From NCBI RefSeq assembly GCF_032583975.1, contig NZ_JAWHTF010000004.1: a DNA stretch of 64,000 nucleotides; one strand, given 5' to 3'. Source of the DNA: Gilvirhabdus luticola. Its GTDB lineage: Bacteria; Bacteroidota; Bacteroidia; Flavobacteriales; Flavobacteriaceae. The notes below the pieces were generated by a model, which was not told the origin of the DNA, ran no database searches, and saw only the letters and a program-made list of their open reading frames with translations. The position numbers and the translations under genes are program-made. This document shows positions 42,711 through 51,491 of this stretch, piece after piece. Each line of letters begins with the position of its first letter. Positions within the stretch are counted from its first letter, which is position 1.

Positions 42711-43999
42711 AATATCAGCTTGGCAAGTGTTTTGGTTAGTTCTCTCCTACTATATTTTTGTAATCCTATAGCATGAGATTTTAATTCTCCATTTTGAAAC
42801 GCTATAAAATGCGATAAAATTGTTTCCTTTATTAAATCGTAGTCTGAATAATTGAAATAATGTCCAGTATTGGTTTCTTTTAAAATATATTCAACATCAG
42901 ACGAATTAGGACCAATAGCAATAATTGGTCTATTGGATACCATATACTCAAACAATTTACCAGGCACAATGCATTTGGTTTCTTCGGAATCGATTTCTAT
43001 TAATATCAACAATTGTGATTTTTTTTGATATTTAATTGATTCATTATGTGAAATATATCCTACCTTATTAATATAATTAGTTGAAATATATTTTTCTATC
43101 GAATTTAATACATCTTCACTTATTGAACCAACCAAATTTAATTGGAAACTATTTTTAAATTCTTGATTTTCTTCAATCAATTCTTTTAAAACTTGCCAAA
43201 GAATCTTTGGATTTCTTCCTGAAAGCAATGACCCAATATGTGATAATGTAAATTTAGTATCCAGTTCTAATTTGTTTATTGATACGCAATCATAACCATT
43301 GGTTATCACCTCAATAGGACTATTTGTTTTTTGTTCAAACTCTTTTTTGGTTGAAGGGCTTGTTACAATAATTTGATTTGCAGAGTTTAGGACATCATGT
43401 TCTAATTCTTGATGTTTTAATTGAGCACGCTTTGTTAGTTTTAACTTTTTATGGTAGCCTATCGTAGTCCAAGGATCTCTAAAATCAGCAATCCACTTCA
43501 CTCCTAGTTGTTTTTTTAATTGCAACCCTATTAAATGTAAACTATGCGGAGGACCGGTTGTGATAATTAAATCAACTTTTTTATCAATAATATACTTTAT
43601 AAGGTAATTTACAGATGGTTTAATCCAAGATTTTCGAGCATCTGGAATAAAAAAATTCCCTCTGATGTATAACATCATCTTCTCCAAAATGCTTTGATTA
43701 TCATTTTCCTTAATAATACCTTTACTAATTGATTGAGATCTTTTCTTTGAAAAAACATTAGCAAACTTATAAGGCTCTTTTATAGGCTGTTTTAAAATAG
43801 TAATACTATTTGGTACATCAGATAACAAACTCTTGTCCAGAATAGGATAATTAGGGTTTTCAGGAACATATACAATAGGTTCAACACCAAATTCTGGAAG
43901 GTATTTTACAAACTTCAACCAGCGTTGTACACCAGGTCCGCCAGCTGGAGGCCAATAATATGTTATGATGAGTGCTTTACGCACCTTTCTGAATTTCAT
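42701..43999 (-). CDS. Family 4 glycosyltransferase of the YfhO operon
   Basis: 432 residues. N-terminus ALIITYYWPPAGGPGVQRWL with a Gly-rich loop, WIADFRDPW in the middle and EYMVSNRPIIAIGP near residue 350 as the donor-binding part. This is a longer GT4 branch, unlike those in the first locus. It overlaps YfhO by 23 bases and the flippase by 10, so the three are coupled. Probably modifies an envelope lipid-linked glycan in the cytoplasm before flipping; the sugar is unknown. Confidence 0.85.
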   Translation of the reverse strand: MKFRKVRKALIITYYWPPAGGPGVQRWLKFVKYLPEFGVEPIVYVPENPNYPILDKSLLSDVPNSITILKQPIKEPYKFANVFSKKRSQSISKGIIKENDNQSILEKMMLYIRGNFFIPDARKSWIKPSVNYLIKYIIDKKVDLIITTGPPHSLHLIGLQLKKQLGVKWIADFRDPWTTIGYHKKLKLTKRAQLKHQELEHDVLNSANQIIVTSPSTKKEFEQKTNSPIEVITNGYDCVSINKLELDTKFTLSHIGSLLSGRNPKILWQVLKELIEENQEFKNSFQLNLVGSISEDVLNSIEKYISTNYINKVGYISHNESIKYQKKSQLLILIEIDSEETKCIVPGKLFEYMVSNRPIIAIGPNSSDVEYILKETNTGHYFNYSDYDLIKETILSHFIAFQNGELKSHAIGLQKYSRRELTKTLAKLILWE

Positions 44000-46412
44000 T
44001 TTTTAATTCTATAAACAATCCACCTAAAAGCAATAGCAAAAAGATAAAAGAACTTGCCAACGAAATCTTACTTCCTGTTTTAACCACTTGAGGATCAAAT
44101 TTAAACTCTATAATATGCTTTCCTTTAGGAACTTCCATGCCTCGTAACACATAATCTACTCTTATATGAGGTACTTCTTGACCATCTATATATGATTTCC
44201 AGTCTTTTGGATAATAAACTTCTGAAAACACTGCAAACCCATCATGATTATTGTTCGATTCGTATTTTATATAATTTGGCTTGTACTCCAATACTTTTAT
44301 CGAAGCGGTTGAATCTACTATAAATGCTGTTTTGTTTGAATTTCTAAATTGATTTATATTTATAACAGCAACCCTTTTTGAATCAAGGCTGTCTAAAGCA
44401 ATAATTTCCTCATCTGCGGAGTTAACTTCTTTAAAGTATTCAACAAACCAAGCATTACCATTGGCTTCTTCATTGGTATAAGGAAAAATGTTACCTTCTT
44501 CATCTTGAGCAATTAAATATTTAGTGTTCAACATATTTAGAACTTCCATATTACTTTTTTCGATATGAAAATCATACAGCTCGTCATATCGTCTTAATTT
44601 TGCTGCACTATATCCATTAATTGAATTATGAAAATATGATGCTTTAGCAGGCTGATTCCCAGAAACGATGTCATAAACACGAAAATGAGTTGTGTCTTTT
44701 AATATTTCTAAATCGGCTGCATTGGCTTGATACGGCTTATTAACTTGTAATGAAGAAACAAAATTATCATTATTCACATAACGTTTATCTACACCTACTA
44801 AATCAAACAGAATTAATATTCCAAAAGCAACAATGACCCAAGTTTCTGACAATTTTTTCTTTAAATATGCAAAAACCAAACCAGCTGAAAGTAATACCAG
44901 TACTAGAGTTCTTAATGTGTCTTGTGTAAAAAGCATTTGCCTGTCTGCTCTTAAAGCATCTATAAATTGCTGACCATAATTTTGGAGATAATAGCCATCA
45001 TTTGCTCCAACAAAATCAAACAAACTGGTCTTAAAAAACAAAAATATTAAGGCTAGTCCAGCTGTAATACCAAAAGTATATTTTAAAGCTTTATGTTTAT
45101 CTTCTTCCCTTTCAAAATCATTCAATAATCTAAATAATCCAAATACTCCCAAAACAGGAATACACAATTCTAGAATGACTTGAATAGAGCTTACTGCCCT
45201 GAACTTATTGTATAGTGGTACATAATCAATAAAGAAATCTGTTAGAATTCCAAAGTTTTTCCCATATGAAAGAAATAATGACAATATGGTTCCTCCAACC
45301 AACCACCATTTTAATCGTCCTTTAACCAAAAATAATGCTAGCACAAACAAGAACAAAATTACTGCTCCAACATAAGCTGGTGCTTCAACAATGGGCTGAT
45401 TTCCCCAATATGTTGGTGTTTGTTTTACCATTTCTTTGGCCTGCAATGGTGTTGCACCTTGCCGAAGGTTAAATTCGTAAAAATCAGAATCTTTACCCAC
45501 ATCTTCATAACTTCCTCCACCAAGAAAACGTGGAATATATAAATTGAAGGTTTCCAATAAACCATAACTATATTCTGTGATGTATTCTTTACTCAAACCA
45601 GAAGACTCTTCTTTTTGTGAATTATCAGGATTTATTGTGAGTTCACTTTTTCCTCGCATACTTTCCTTAACATATTCTTGAGTTGCCAGAATATTGGTTG
45701 CATTTAGTCCAACGGCTAAAATAACAGCTAAAACAAGTATTCCAACAGATTTGAAATAATGATGCAAAAGTTTCTTTTTATAAGCATCAATTAAATAAGC
45801 AATTCCTAAAACTATGACCAATAGCAATAGATAATAGGTCATTTGAAAATGATTGGCAACTATTTCCAATGCCAAAGCGACAGCGGTCAATAAAAAACCT
45901 TGAATATATTTTCTTTTAAAAGTGAGTATAATTCCACTTAAAACCAATGGCATATACGCAATAGCATGAGCTTTGCTATTATGTCCAACACCTAAAATTA
46001 TAATCAAATATGTAGAAAATCCAAAAGCTAAAGCTCCTAATATGGAAAGTCTATAATCAACTTTTAATACTAATAGTAGAATATAAAACCCTACAAAATA
46101 AAGAAATAAATAATCGGCTGGTCTTGGTAAAAATCGTAAAGTTAAATCTAGTTTTTTAATATAGTTATGAGGATATTTTGCACCTAATTGATACGTCGGC
46201 ATGCCTCCAAAAGCACTGTTAGTCCAATAGGTTTCATCTCCTGTGTTTGCATTAAAATCGTTTTGTTGTTTAGACATTCCGATATAATGCATAATATCGC
46301 TTTGAAATATCTTTTTGCCTTTCAAAACTGGACTAAAATAAGCCAATGATAAAATTACAAACCCAACTAAAACTAATAAATGAGGAATGAGTTTATTAAA
46401 ATTAAATTGCAT
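43977..46412 (-). CDS. YfhO-family polytopic membrane protein (GT-C-like)
   Basis: 811 residues. About 12-13 spans within residues 1-560, with a first extracytoplasmic loop containing MHYIGMSKQQNDF and an acidic pair, then a soluble ~200-residue domain and a final C-terminal span. The family resembles GT-C glycosyltransferases that use polyprenyl-phosphate sugars; in Firmicutes, YfhO adds sugar to lipoteichoic acid. That role in a Gram-negative cell must be different, perhaps decorating a surface glycan. It follows DUF4834 by 29 bases and overlaps the GT4. Confidence 0.85.
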   Translation of the reverse strand: MQFNFNKLIPHLLVLVGFVILSLAYFSPVLKGKKIFQSDIMHYIGMSKQQNDFNANTGDETYWTNSAFGGMPTYQLGAKYPHNYIKKLDLTLRFLPRPADYLFLYFVGFYILLLVLKVDYRLSILGALAFGFSTYLIIILGVGHNSKAHAIAYMPLVLSGIILTFKRKYIQGFLLTAVALALEIVANHFQMTYYLLLLVIVLGIAYLIDAYKKKLLHHYFKSVGILVLAVILAVGLNATNILATQEYVKESMRGKSELTINPDNSQKEESSGLSKEYITEYSYGLLETFNLYIPRFLGGGSYEDVGKDSDFYEFNLRQGATPLQAKEMVKQTPTYWGNQPIVEAPAYVGAVILFLFVLALFLVKGRLKWWLVGGTILSLFLSYGKNFGILTDFFIDYVPLYNKFRAVSSIQVILELCIPVLGVFGLFRLLNDFEREEDKHKALKYTFGITAGLALIFLFFKTSLFDFVGANDGYYLQNYGQQFIDALRADRQMLFTQDTLRTLVLVLLSAGLVFAYLKKKLSETWVIVAFGILILFDLVGVDKRYVNNDNFVSSLQVNKPYQANAADLEILKDTTHFRVYDIVSGNQPAKASYFHNSINGYSAAKLRRYDELYDFHIEKSNMEVLNMLNTKYLIAQDEEGNIFPYTNEEANGNAWFVEYFKEVNSADEEIIALDSLDSKRVAVININQFRNSNKTAFIVDSTASIKVLEYKPNYIKYESNNNHDGFAVFSEVYYPKDWKSYIDGQEVPHIRVDYVLRGMEVPKGKHIIEFKFDPQVVKTGSKISLASSFIFLLLLLGGLFIELKNEIQKGA

Positions 46413-46441
46413 AGATGCGAGTTAAACAGTGATTTTGAAAA

Positions 46442-46714
46442 TTAATCAATTTCTTCGTAATCTACATATTCTCCAACATCTTTATTTGAAGGTTTAGTCT
46501 TTGGAATCTTATCAATAGAAATTTCGCCTTCTTTTTGTTCTTTAGGTTTTTGAAATCCTTCGAATTGAGTACCAAACTTTTTTTCAGCTTTTTTTACTAC
46601 ATATTTCATTAAAATTGGAGCAAAGAGCCTTGAAAGGATTTTTATTCCAAAATAAATCAATAATATAATTAAAATCGTTCTTACCAAACCTACGGCAGAA
46701 GCTTCTTGCAACAT
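46442..46714 (-). CDS. DUF4834 small membrane protein
   Basis: 90 residues. One hydrophobic span (VRTILIILLIYFGIKIL) then a basic patch with KYVVKKAEKKFG and an acidic, Pro/Lys-rich tail. This matches the flavobacterial DUF4834 family, function unknown. First gene of the minus-strand operon with YfhO, with TATTTTTG at 46730-46737 as promoter. Its conserved position suggests a helper role for the YfhO module, which is inference. Confidence 0.8.
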   Translation of the reverse strand: MLQEASAVGLVRTILIILLIYFGIKILSRLFAPILMKYVVKKAEKKFGTQFEGFQKPKEQKEGEISIDKIPKTKPSNKDVGEYVDYEEID

Positions 46715-46729
46715 AATTTAATTTTTATG

Positions 46730-46737
46730 CAAAAATA
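46730..46737 (-). promoter_or_regulatory. Promoter -7 box TATTTTTG for the DUF4834-YfhO operon
   Basis: Exact TAnnTTTG match with 15 bases to the ATG at 46714, predicting a short leader of about 8-10 bases. Confidence 0.5.
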
Positions 46738-46790
46738 CAATTCTTACCACTTAAAATCCGTTGTAGAATGATAAAAAAATATAAAATCTC

Positions 46791-46798
46791 TATATTTG
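46791..46798 (+). promoter_or_regulatory. Promoter -7 box TATATTTG for the outer-membrane protein gene
   Basis: Exact TAnnTTTG match; 18 bases to the ATG at 46817. The in-frame TTG at 46796 is inside this box and so is not the start. Confidence 0.55.
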
Positions 46799-46816
46799 AA
46801 ACCTAACACCAAAATT

Positions 46817-47791
46817 ATGAACCCAGTAAAGCCCTTTATCATAATAGTCTTTAGCCTATTTTGTTTTAATGCCTATGCACAGTATACAGATGTGATTAAT
46901 TCTAACAGACCTGGTGTTTCAAGAAGCGCCTTTTCTGTTGGCACGAATGTCATACAATTTGAAGTAGGTCCATATTTTGTTAAAGAAGAGCATACTCCTC
47001 TCCAATATGAAGTTTCTGGTTTTGGAGCAGATTTTTCTGCTAGATATGGATTACTTTTTGAAGAATTGGAAATAAATCTTGAAGGTACTTACCAAAATGA
47101 CACCTTTACGGATAATCGTTCTGTTATTACATCTGAAGATAAGCGATCTAACTTTAAAAATTTTACTCTTGGTGCAAAATACTTGGTTTACGATCCTTAT
47201 AAAAATGCTGAAGAAGAAAAACCAAATTTGTATAGTTGGAAGGCAAATCATCAGTTTAAATGGAATAGCTTAATTCCTGCTGTAGCTGTTTATGTAGGTG
47301 CAAATTATGATTCTAAAGACAACCCATATACTTTGCCAGATGTTGAAGGTTTTAGTCCCAAGGTGATGATTGCAACACAAAACAATTTAGCCGGTGGTTG
47401 GGTTTTTGTAATGAATTTAATTAAAGATAGAATTGGTTCAGACTATTCAGATTTTCAATACATACTTACTTTAACACATTCTTTTAATCCAAAATGGGTC
47501 GTGTTTGGAGAAGCTCAAGGTATTAAAAGCGACTTTTATGCCGATAACTTATTCAGACTTGGTGGAGCATATTTATGGGGAAAAGATATTCAACTGGATA
47601 CTGCAATAACATTTAACACAAAAGACACACCATCTGTACTTAGTGTAAACTTTGGTGCTTCCTACAGATTTGATTTTCACCAAGACAAAGAGATTGACAA
47701 TGGAGGATCGGCCAAGGAAGAAGGAAAAAGAAGATCTCGAGAAAAGAAAAGAGGAAATAGACAAGAAACTGACATTGATTTTAATGATTAA
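46817..47791 (+). CDS. Putative outer-membrane transporter-like protein
   Basis: 324 residues from the ATG at 46817. Signal peptide ending near NAYAQ. The remainder alternates polar and aromatic residues as in an outer-membrane barrel (VIQFEVGPYFVKEE, FKNFTLGAKYLVYDP, LGGWVFVMNL-like strands). NSNRPGVSRSAFSVG at the mature start is like the MetA-pathway-of-phenol-degradation transporter family, a broad barrel group with poorly known substrates. After the last strand a charged tail of ~35 residues (KEEGKRRSREKKRGN) is unusual. Ends 11 bases before the next gene. Confidence 0.75.
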   Translation: MNPVKPFIIIVFSLFCFNAYAQYTDVINSNRPGVSRSAFSVGTNVIQFEVGPYFVKEEHTPLQYEVSGFGADFSARYGLLFEELEINLEGTYQNDTFTDNRSVITSEDKRSNFKNFTLGAKYLVYDPYKNAEEEKPNLYSWKANHQFKWNSLIPAVAVYVGANYDSKDNPYTLPDVEGFSPKVMIATQNNLAGGWVFVMNLIKDRIGSDYSDFQYILTLTHSFNPKWVVFGEAQGIKSDFYADNLFRLGGAYLWGKDIQLDTAITFNTKDTPSVLSVNFGASYRFDFHQDKEIDNGGSAKEEGKRRSREKKRGNRQETDIDFND

Positions 47792-47802
47792 GCAAATGAT
47801 GA

Positions 47803-48924
47803 ATGATAACAATTAAAAAAGTTCAAACCAAGAAAGATTTAAAAGCTTTTGTAAAATTTCCTTTTAAACTATATAAAGATTCCAAATATTGGATACCACC
47901 AATTATTAATCAAGAAATTGAATCTTTTAATAAAGATGCGAATCCTGTTTTTAAAAGCGCTGAAGCTACCTTTTTGTTAGCATATAGAAATAATGAGATT
48001 GTAGGCAGAGTTGCGGCAATCATTAATTGGAACGAAGTGAATCAACAAAATTTAAAAAAAATGCGCTTTGGATGGTTTGATGTTATTGATGATATCGCTG
48101 TCACTCAAGCCCTTTTAGATGAAGTTGATAAAATAGGTGAAGCTAACCAATTAGAATATATTGAAGGACCTGTTGGATTTTCAAATTTAGACAAAGTTGG
48201 TGTGCTTACTGAAGGTTATGATAGTATTGGCACTATGATAACCTGGTACAATTACCCATATTATGTAACTCATTTAGAACAATTAGGCTTTAAGCCAGAA
48301 AAAGAGTTTATAGAAGCAATATTTTCTTTCAACGATGTAGACCCAGACACATTTGTAAAAGCAAATGAATTGATCAAAAGACGTTATCAAGTTAAAGCTC
48401 TCAATTTTACCAGAACAAAAGATATCATGCCTTTTGTAGACGATATGTTTGATCTCTTTAATGAAACATATAAAAATCTCTCATCATTTGTTGCTATAAC
48501 AGATATTCAAAAGGAATACTTTAAAAAGAAGTACATTAATTTTATTAATCCAGAATATATAAAATTTGTTGTTGACAAAGATGATAAAATGATTGCGTTT
48601 GCAATTGTAATGCCTTCATTTTCAAAAGCATTACAAGAAATAAAAGGAAAACCATTTCCTTTTGGTTTTTTCAAGTTAATAAAAGCTAGAAAGGAAAGTA
48701 AAGATGTTATCTTTTATTTAATTGGAATTGACAAGGACTATCAAAATAAAGGAATAACAGCTGTTATTTTTAATGAATACTATGAGGTTTTTAATGCTAA
48801 AGGAATTCAAAATTGTATTAGAACTCCAGAATTAAAGGAGAATTATGCCATTCATCAGATATGGAAACATTTTAATTCTAAAATTCACAAGCGAAGAAAA
48901 ACTTTCAGAAAAAATATTGAATAA
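47803..48924 (+). CDS. GNAT-like acyltransferase family protein (YghO-like)
   Basis: 373 residues, soluble. The N-terminal half has a degenerate GNAT plan (EATFLLAYRNNEIVGRVAAIIN), and the C-terminal half a second GNAT-like region ending in IGIDKDYQNKGITAVIFNEY, where Q-N-K-G-I-T resembles the acetyl-CoA loop R/Q-x-x-G-x-G/A. It resembles the E. coli YghO group by layout. Acceptor unknown; nothing ties it to the glycan amino sugars. Follows the outer-membrane protein by 11 bases and ends at a strong terminator. Confidence 0.75.
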   Translation: MITIKKVQTKKDLKAFVKFPFKLYKDSKYWIPPIINQEIESFNKDANPVFKSAEATFLLAYRNNEIVGRVAAIINWNEVNQQNLKKMRFGWFDVIDDIAVTQALLDEVDKIGEANQLEYIEGPVGFSNLDKVGVLTEGYDSIGTMITWYNYPYYVTHLEQLGFKPEKEFIEAIFSFNDVDPDTFVKANELIKRRYQVKALNFTRTKDIMPFVDDMFDLFNETYKNLSSFVAITDIQKEYFKKKYINFINPEYIKFVVDKDDKMIAFAIVMPSFSKALQEIKGKPFPFGFFKLIKARKESKDVIFYLIGIDKDYQNKGITAVIFNEYYEVFNAKGIQNCIRTPELKENYAIHQIWKHFNSKIHKRRKTFRKNIE

Positions 48925-48925
48925 A

Positions 48926-48956
48926 AAAACCGATGATCGGTCATCGGTTTTTTTTT
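48926..48956. terminator. Bidirectional intrinsic terminator
   Basis: Arms AAAACCGATGA (48926-48936) and TCATCGGTTTT (48941-48951) with loop TCGG, flanked by A-run and T-run. It lies between convergent genes ending at 48924 and 48976 and can serve both. Confidence 0.88.
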
Positions 48957-48975
48957 AAATTTTATAATTATTAAT

Positions 48976-50232
48976 CTACTCCATAGATGCTATTACAGCT
49001 TCCGACAGGCGCTTGTAAGTACCATTTTCCAAACGGTTTCTTATCGCATCAAAAGCGTCTAAAGTTTCATTTACGTCTTCTAAAGTGTGTGTAGCGGTTG
49101 GTATCAATCTTAACAAAATCATTCCTTTCGGAATTACAGGATATACCACGATAGAACAGAAAATACCATAATTTTCACGCAAATCACGAACTAATGCCAT
49201 AGCTTCTGGTATACTTCCTTTTAAATATACCGGTGTTACACAGCTTTGAGTAGTACCAATGTCAAAACCTCTGTTTTTTAAACCAGATTGTAATGCATTT
49301 GTGTTATTCCATAATTTGGCTTTCATTTCTGGGTTAGTTTTAAGCATTTCCAATCGTTTTAGTGCTCCGACTACCAATTGCATTTGTAATGACTTTGCAA
49401 ACATTTGAGAACGTAAGTTATATTTCAAAAAGTCAATTATCTCTTGATCTGCAGCAATAAATGCTCCTGTACTGGCTAAAGATTTAGCAAACGTGGCAAA
49501 GTATACATCAATGTCATCTTGGACTCCTTGTTCTTCACCAGCTCCAGCTCCAGTTTTGCCTAAAGTTCCGAAACCATGAGCATCATCAACCAAAAACCTG
49601 AAATTGTATTTCTTCTTTAATGCTGCAATTTCTTTAAGTCTGCCTTGCTCACCTCTCATTCCAAATACACCTTCAGAAATAACTAGTATTCCTCCACCTG
49701 TTTGCTCGGCCATTTTTGTTGCACGCTCAAGATTTTTTTCTAAACTTTCAACATCATTATGCTTATATGTGAAACGTTTACCCATATGCAAACGTACTCC
49801 ATCTATAATGCATGCATGGGCATCAACATCGTAAACAATGATATCGTTTTTTGTTACTAATGCATCAATAGTCGAAACCATACCTTGATAACCAAAATTT
49901 AAAAGGTATGCAGCTTCTTTATTCACAAATGAAGCTAACTCATTTTGTAATTTTTCGTGTAGGTCTGTGTGACCAGACATCATCCGCGCACCCATTGGAT
50001 AAGCAGAACCATATTGTTTCGCTGCTTCAGCATCAACTTTTCTAACTTCAGGGTGATTGGCTAATCCTAAATAATCATTTATACTCCAGGTAATAACGTC
50101 TTTACCTCGAAATTTCATTCTATTAGCAATTTGACCTTCTAATTTAGGAAACACAAAATATCCTTCGGCTTGAGAAGCCCATTTACCTAAAGGTCCTTTA
50201 TCTCTATAAATTTTTTCAAATAAGTCTTTCAT
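48976..50232 (-). CDS. Alpha-oxoamine synthase; probable cysteate fatty-acyltransferase (capnine synthesis)
   Basis: 418 residues, PLP-dependent, same family as serine palmitoyltransferase and 8-amino-7-oxononanoate synthase. NDYLGLANHPEV and GSAYPMGARMMSGHTDLHEKL are family marks; LVDDAHGFGTLG holds the cofactor Asp/His; the Schiff-base Lys is in FATFAKSLASTGAF. Flavobacterium johnsoniae uses such an enzyme to join cysteate with a fatty acyl group for capnine, the base of sulfonolipids needed for gliding. The cysteine-synthase-like gene just upstream supports this over sphingolipid or biotin roles, but substrate choice is inferred. Confidence 0.82.
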   Translation of the reverse strand: MKDLFEKIYRDKGPLGKWASQAEGYFVFPKLEGQIANRMKFRGKDVITWSINDYLGLANHPEVRKVDAEAAKQYGSAYPMGARMMSGHTDLHEKLQNELASFVNKEAAYLLNFGYQGMVSTIDALVTKNDIIVYDVDAHACIIDGVRLHMGKRFTYKHNDVESLEKNLERATKMAEQTGGGILVISEGVFGMRGEQGRLKEIAALKKKYNFRFLVDDAHGFGTLGKTGAGAGEEQGVQDDIDVYFATFAKSLASTGAFIAADQEIIDFLKYNLRSQMFAKSLQMQLVVGALKRLEMLKTNPEMKAKLWNNTNALQSGLKNRGFDIGTTQSCVTPVYLKGSIPEAMALVRDLRENYGIFCSIVVYPVIPKGMILLRLIPTATHTLEDVNETLDAFDAIRNRLENGTYKRLSEAVIASME

Positions 50233-50322
50233 GAAAGCTATTAGTTCTTCGTTAGTGGTTGTAAAATTAGGGATTTATACCCTTTTTACATAATCTTTTT
50301 TTTCAATCAATTCTAAAAAAAA

Positions 50323-50352
50323 GATAGTCAACCATTAAAAAAGCTAACTATC
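50323..50352 (-). terminator. Intrinsic terminator behind the cysteate-synthase-like gene
   Basis: Minus-strand arms GATAGTTAGC and GTTGACTATC (50343-50352 and 50323-50332), two G-T pairs, loop of 10, then eight or more T. It implies separate transcription of the acyltransferase gene downstream. Confidence 0.7.
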
Positions 50353-50374
50353 ATTTAAGAATATTTTAAAACTT

Positions 50375-51415
50375 TTACTTTATATATTGAATCTTTTCTG
50401 CTGCCACTTCATTAATACTATCAAAGAAGCCTTGTTCACTCATCCATTTATCACTATAGATTTTACTCATATAACGTGAACCATGATCAGGGAAAATAAC
50501 AACGACAATATCGTTTTCCTTAAACTGATCAACTTCATTAAGTTGTTTTATTGCTTGCATTGCAGCTCCGGATGTATAACCAACAAACAATCCTTCTGTT
50601 TTAGCAATTTGTCTGGCAGTATGAGCACTTTCTTCGTCGGTTACTTTTACAAAATCATCTATTTGGTCAAAATCTGTTGCAGATGGTATTAGATTTTTGC
50701 CTAATCCTTCAATACGATATGGGTAAATTTCTTTTTCATCAAACTCTCTTGTTTCATGATATTTTTTAATAACCGAACCAAAAGCATCAACACCTATAAC
50801 TTTGATCGCAGGATTTTGCTCTTTTAAATATTTAGCTGTTCCAGAAATTGTGCCACCTGTACCACTACAGGCAACAAGATGTGTTATTTTTCCTTCTGTT
50901 TGTTTCCAAATTTCTGGACCAGTACTATAGTAATGAGCGTCAATATTTAATTCATTAAAATATTGGTTGATATAAACTGACCCTTTAATTTCTTCATGCA
51001 AACGTTTTGCAACCTGGTAATATGATCTTGGATCATCTGCACTAACATGAGCTGGACAAACATATACTTTAGCTCCCATTGTTTTCAGCATATCAATCTT
51101 ATCTGCCGAAGATTTTGAGCTTACAGCTAAAACACAATCATAACCTTTAATGATACTGACCATTGCTATACTAAACCCTGTATTTCCAGAAGTAGTTTCA
51201 ATAATGGTATCTCCTGGCTTTAATAAACCACGCTTTTCTGCTTGTTCGATAATAAATAATGCTATTCTATCTTTTGAAGAATGCCCTGGATTAAAAGCTT
51301 CTACTTTTGCAAAGTATTTACCTTTAAAATCGGAGGTCATATTATTTAATTTAATTAGCGGTGTATTGCCAACCAAATCCAATACATTATCAAAAACTTG
51401 ATTTTTATATTTCAT
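50375..51415 (-). CDS. Cysteine-synthase-family PLP enzyme; probable cysteate synthase
   Basis: 346 residues. LVGNTPLIKL start, PLP Lys in FNPGHSSKDRIAL, phosphate loop TSGNTGFSIAM, and SGTGGTISGTAKYL, as in the CysK/CBS family. It differs from housekeeping CysK at the Lys motif (GHSSKDR where GGSVKDR is usual). In capnine-producing Bacteroidota a paralog of this family makes cysteate from O-phosphoserine and sulfite and sits beside the acyltransferase, as here. The alternative is a cystathionine beta-synthase or cysteine synthase. A promoter box at 51470-51477 and an inverted repeat lie upstream. Confidence 0.8.
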   Translation of the reverse strand: MKYKNQVFDNVLDLVGNTPLIKLNNMTSDFKGKYFAKVEAFNPGHSSKDRIALFIIEQAEKRGLLKPGDTIIETTSGNTGFSIAMVSIIKGYDCVLAVSSKSSADKIDMLKTMGAKVYVCPAHVSADDPRSYYQVAKRLHEEIKGSVYINQYFNELNIDAHYYSTGPEIWKQTEGKITHLVACSGTGGTISGTAKYLKEQNPAIKVIGVDAFGSVIKKYHETREFDEKEIYPYRIEGLGKNLIPSATDFDQIDDFVKVTDEESAHTARQIAKTEGLFVGYTSGAAMQAIKQLNEVDQFKENDIVVVIFPDHGSRYMSKIYSDKWMSEQGFFDSINEVAAEKIQYIK

Positions 51416-51431
51416 AAATGACTTTTAAAAC

Positions 51432-51457
51432 TACATTTTGTGTCAAAATAAAATGTA
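51432..51457. repeat. Inverted repeat in the leader of the cysteate-synthase-like gene
   Basis: TACATTTT (51432-51439) and AAAATGTA (51450-51457) are complementary; an inner pair ATTTTG/CAAAAT around TGT (51435-51449) overlaps. It lies between the promoter box at 51470-51477 and the ATG at 51415, so a bound protein or RNA hairpin could act on expression. Confidence 0.45.
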
Positions 51458-51469
51458 ACCTAAACCTCG

Positions 51470-51477
51470 CAAAAATA
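51470..51477 (-). promoter_or_regulatory. Promoter -7 box TATTTTTG for the cysteate-synthase-like gene
   Basis: Exact TAnnTTTG match on the minus strand, giving a predicted leader of about 47 bases, longer than at most genes here, with the inverted repeat at 51432-51457 inside it. Confidence 0.45.
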
Positions 51478-51491
51478 AACATTTTTTTTAA

